A stretch of 42,079 nt of DNA from Bradyrhizobium sp. 21. Lineage in GTDB: Bacteria; Pseudomonadota; Alphaproteobacteria; Rhizobiales; Xanthobacteraceae. The DNA lies in assembly GCF_023073335.1 (NCBI RefSeq), contig NZ_JADPJG010000002.1, positions 731,536 to 773,614 on the forward strand. Direction: 5' to 3'. A program made the position numbers and the translations under genes. Shown here in pieces: positions 40,844 to 42,079 of the stretch. A model generated the notes under the pieces. It did no database searches. It saw only the letters and a program-made list of their open reading frames with translations, and was not told the origin of the DNA. Each line of letters starts with the position of its first letter. Positions within the stretch are counted from its first letter, which is position 1.

Positions 40844-42079
40844 ATGTTGAAGATCGCGAAGTCGTCGGTTGCGGCTGCCGTTGTCCTGCTATCGTCTAGC
40901 CCGCTCTGGGCCGCAAGCACCATCACGCGAACCTCCTCCTTCGCCTATGACGCGCAAGGGGTGCTGAACCAGGAGGTGGTCGAGCCCGACACCCCGGCGC
41001 TGCGGCTCCAGACCGATTACGGCTACGACAGCTTTGGCAACAAGGTTTCGGTGACGGTGAGCGGAGCCGATATCACGACGCGCTCCTCGAGCAGCGCCTT
41101 CGATGCCAAAGGCCAGTTCAACACCACCAACACCAACGCCCTCAGCCAAAGCGAGAGCTTCCAGTACGACGCCCGGTTTGGCAAGCCGACCAGCCACACC
41201 GGGCCGAACGGGCTGACCACGACGTGGGCCTACGACAGCTTCGGCCGCAAGATCCAGGAGGTCCGCGCCGACGGCACCCAGTCCAAGTGGAGCTATTCCT
41301 TTTGCAACGGCGTGAACGGCGGTACCGCGACCTGCTTGTCGGGTGCGAGCTATCTGGTCACCGAGACGCCCTATGCCGCCGACGGCGCGACGGTCATCGG
41401 GCCAAAGACGACGGTCTATTTCGATCAGCTCGAGCGCGAGCTCGGCCGCGAGACGCTGGGTTTTGACGGCTCGACGGTGCGTGCGACCCGCACCTATGAC
41501 GCGCTCGGCCGCCTGACCCAGGCCAGCCGTCCCTACTTCGTGAGCGGCGGCACGCCGCAATACACCACCTACACCTATGACACGCTCGGCCGGATCCTGA
41601 CCGAGACCAAGCCTGATGGCAATGTCTCGCAAAGCGCTTATCACGGCCTGACCTTGGTCGAGACCAATGCGCTCAGCCAGACCCGCACGGTGACCAAGAA
41701 CAGCCAGGGCAAGGTGGTCTCGGTCACCGACGCCCAGAGCAACACCCAGACGTTCGCCTATGATGCGGTCGGCAACATGCTGACCACGACAGACTCGGCC
41801 GGCAATTTGGTGAGCGCGACCTTCGACCTGCGTGGCCGCAAGATCGCGAGCTCCGATCCCGATCTCGGCCATTGGACCTACTCTTACAACACGCTCGGGC
41901 TTCTGATCAGCCAGACCGATGCCAAGAGCCAGGTGACGACGCTGACCTACGACAAGCTCGACCGCATGGTGCAGCGGGTCGAGGCTGACGTGACCAGCAT
42001 CTGGACCTATGACACCGCCGCCAACGGCATCGGCAAGCCGGCCTCCTCCGGCATTACGGCGGGCGCCGGCAATGGCTTT
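40844..42079 (+). CDS. Sec-exported YD-repeat/Rhs protein, N-terminal part (R2; cut by window end)
   Basis: The frame is open for 412 codons from the ATG at 40844 to the window end. The 19 bases before the start (GGGGCTTGGGGAATAAGCA) are identical to those before R1. The signal peptide differs from R1 by one residue (VVLL instead of VILL), with cleavage near LWA/AST. YD repeats follow closely those of R1 (YDALGRLTQASRPYF, YDTLGRILTETKPDG), with scattered substitutions. The core and the toxic tip lie beyond the window, so its specificity is unknown. It forms a pair with paralogue D. Confidence 0.9.
   Translation, partial: MLKIAKSSVAAAVVLLSSSPLWAASTITRTSSFAYDAQGVLNQEVVEPDTPALRLQTDYGYDSFGNKVSVTVSGADITTRSSSSAFDAKGQFNTTNTNALSQSESFQYDARFGKPTSHTGPNGLTTTWAYDSFGRKIQEVRADGTQSKWSYSFCNGVNGGTATCLSGASYLVTETPYAADGATVIGPKTTVYFDQLERELGRETLGFDGSTVRATRTYDALGRLTQASRPYFVSGGTPQYTTYTYDTLGRILTETKPDGNVSQSAYHGLTLVETNALSQTRTVTKNSQGKVVSVTDAQSNTQTFAYDAVGNMLTTTDSAGNLVSATFDLRGRKIASSDPDLGHWTYSYNTLGLLISQTDAKSQVTTLTYDKLDRMVQRVEADVTSIWTYDTAANGIGKPASSGITAGAGNGF

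Noticed and set aside
38443..40926. 827-codon open frame on the minus strand
   Set aside because: Antisense to paralogue D, whose signal peptide and repeats are clear; the Arg/Asp/Val-rich product is typical of reading GC-rich genes backwards.

Overview
This is a GC-rich stretch of an alphaproteobacterial chromosome, most likely Bradyrhizobium or a close relative. That placement rests on the codon and base composition, the liv-type transporter operon style, and two copies of an intergenic repeat (about 7748 and 30271) that I recall from Bradyrhizobium. No RNA gene or CRISPR array was seen.

Region 1 (1-8710) is a catabolic/uptake locus. It holds the end of a molybdenum hydroxylase large subunit, its FAD subunit, and a [2Fe-2S] subunit fused to a CoxG-like domain. 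A complete branched-chain-amino-acid-type ABC importer (livKHMGF) and a small Rieske ferredoxin follow, all on + with stop/start overlaps. On the opposite strand lies an alpha/beta hydrolase resembling kynurenine formamidase. Together they suggest import and oxidative breakdown of a small organic, perhaps N-heterocyclic or aromatic, compound; the substrate cannot be read from sequence.

Region 2 (8711-19403) is a type II secretion system (T2SS) in two convergent operons. gspD-F-H-I-J-K lie on +; a small membrane ORF, gspE, gspL, gspM and a GspC/PilP-like gene lie on -. No intact gspG (major pseudopilin) or gspO is present. The gap before gspD carries a short decayed gspG remnant on the - strand.

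Region 3 (about 20200-42079) is a large Rhs-type polymorphic toxin island. Four Sec-exported SpvB/TcB-like proteins each carry seven FG-GAP/VCBS units (about 918 to 1414 aa). Two Sec-exported YD-repeat/Rhs proteins accompany them, one complete and one running off the window end. This resembles a Tc-toxin B/C cocoon split over two genes, with signal peptides instead of PAAR/VgrG fusions. The first Rhs protein ends in a unique C-terminal tip followed by an overlapping lipoprotein gene, a candidate immunity protein. Behind it lie two orphan, damaged Rhs tips. One is a nuclease-like tip broken by a 5-bp tandem duplication; the other is a shorter tip next to an Imm53-family gene. They are separated by insertion-sequence debris and repeated IS-end-like motifs.

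The main hypothesis is that the neighbouring T2SS, or another Sec-dependent route, exports a two-component SpvB/Rhs toxin whose B-like propeller subunit and toxic tip can be exchanged by recombination.
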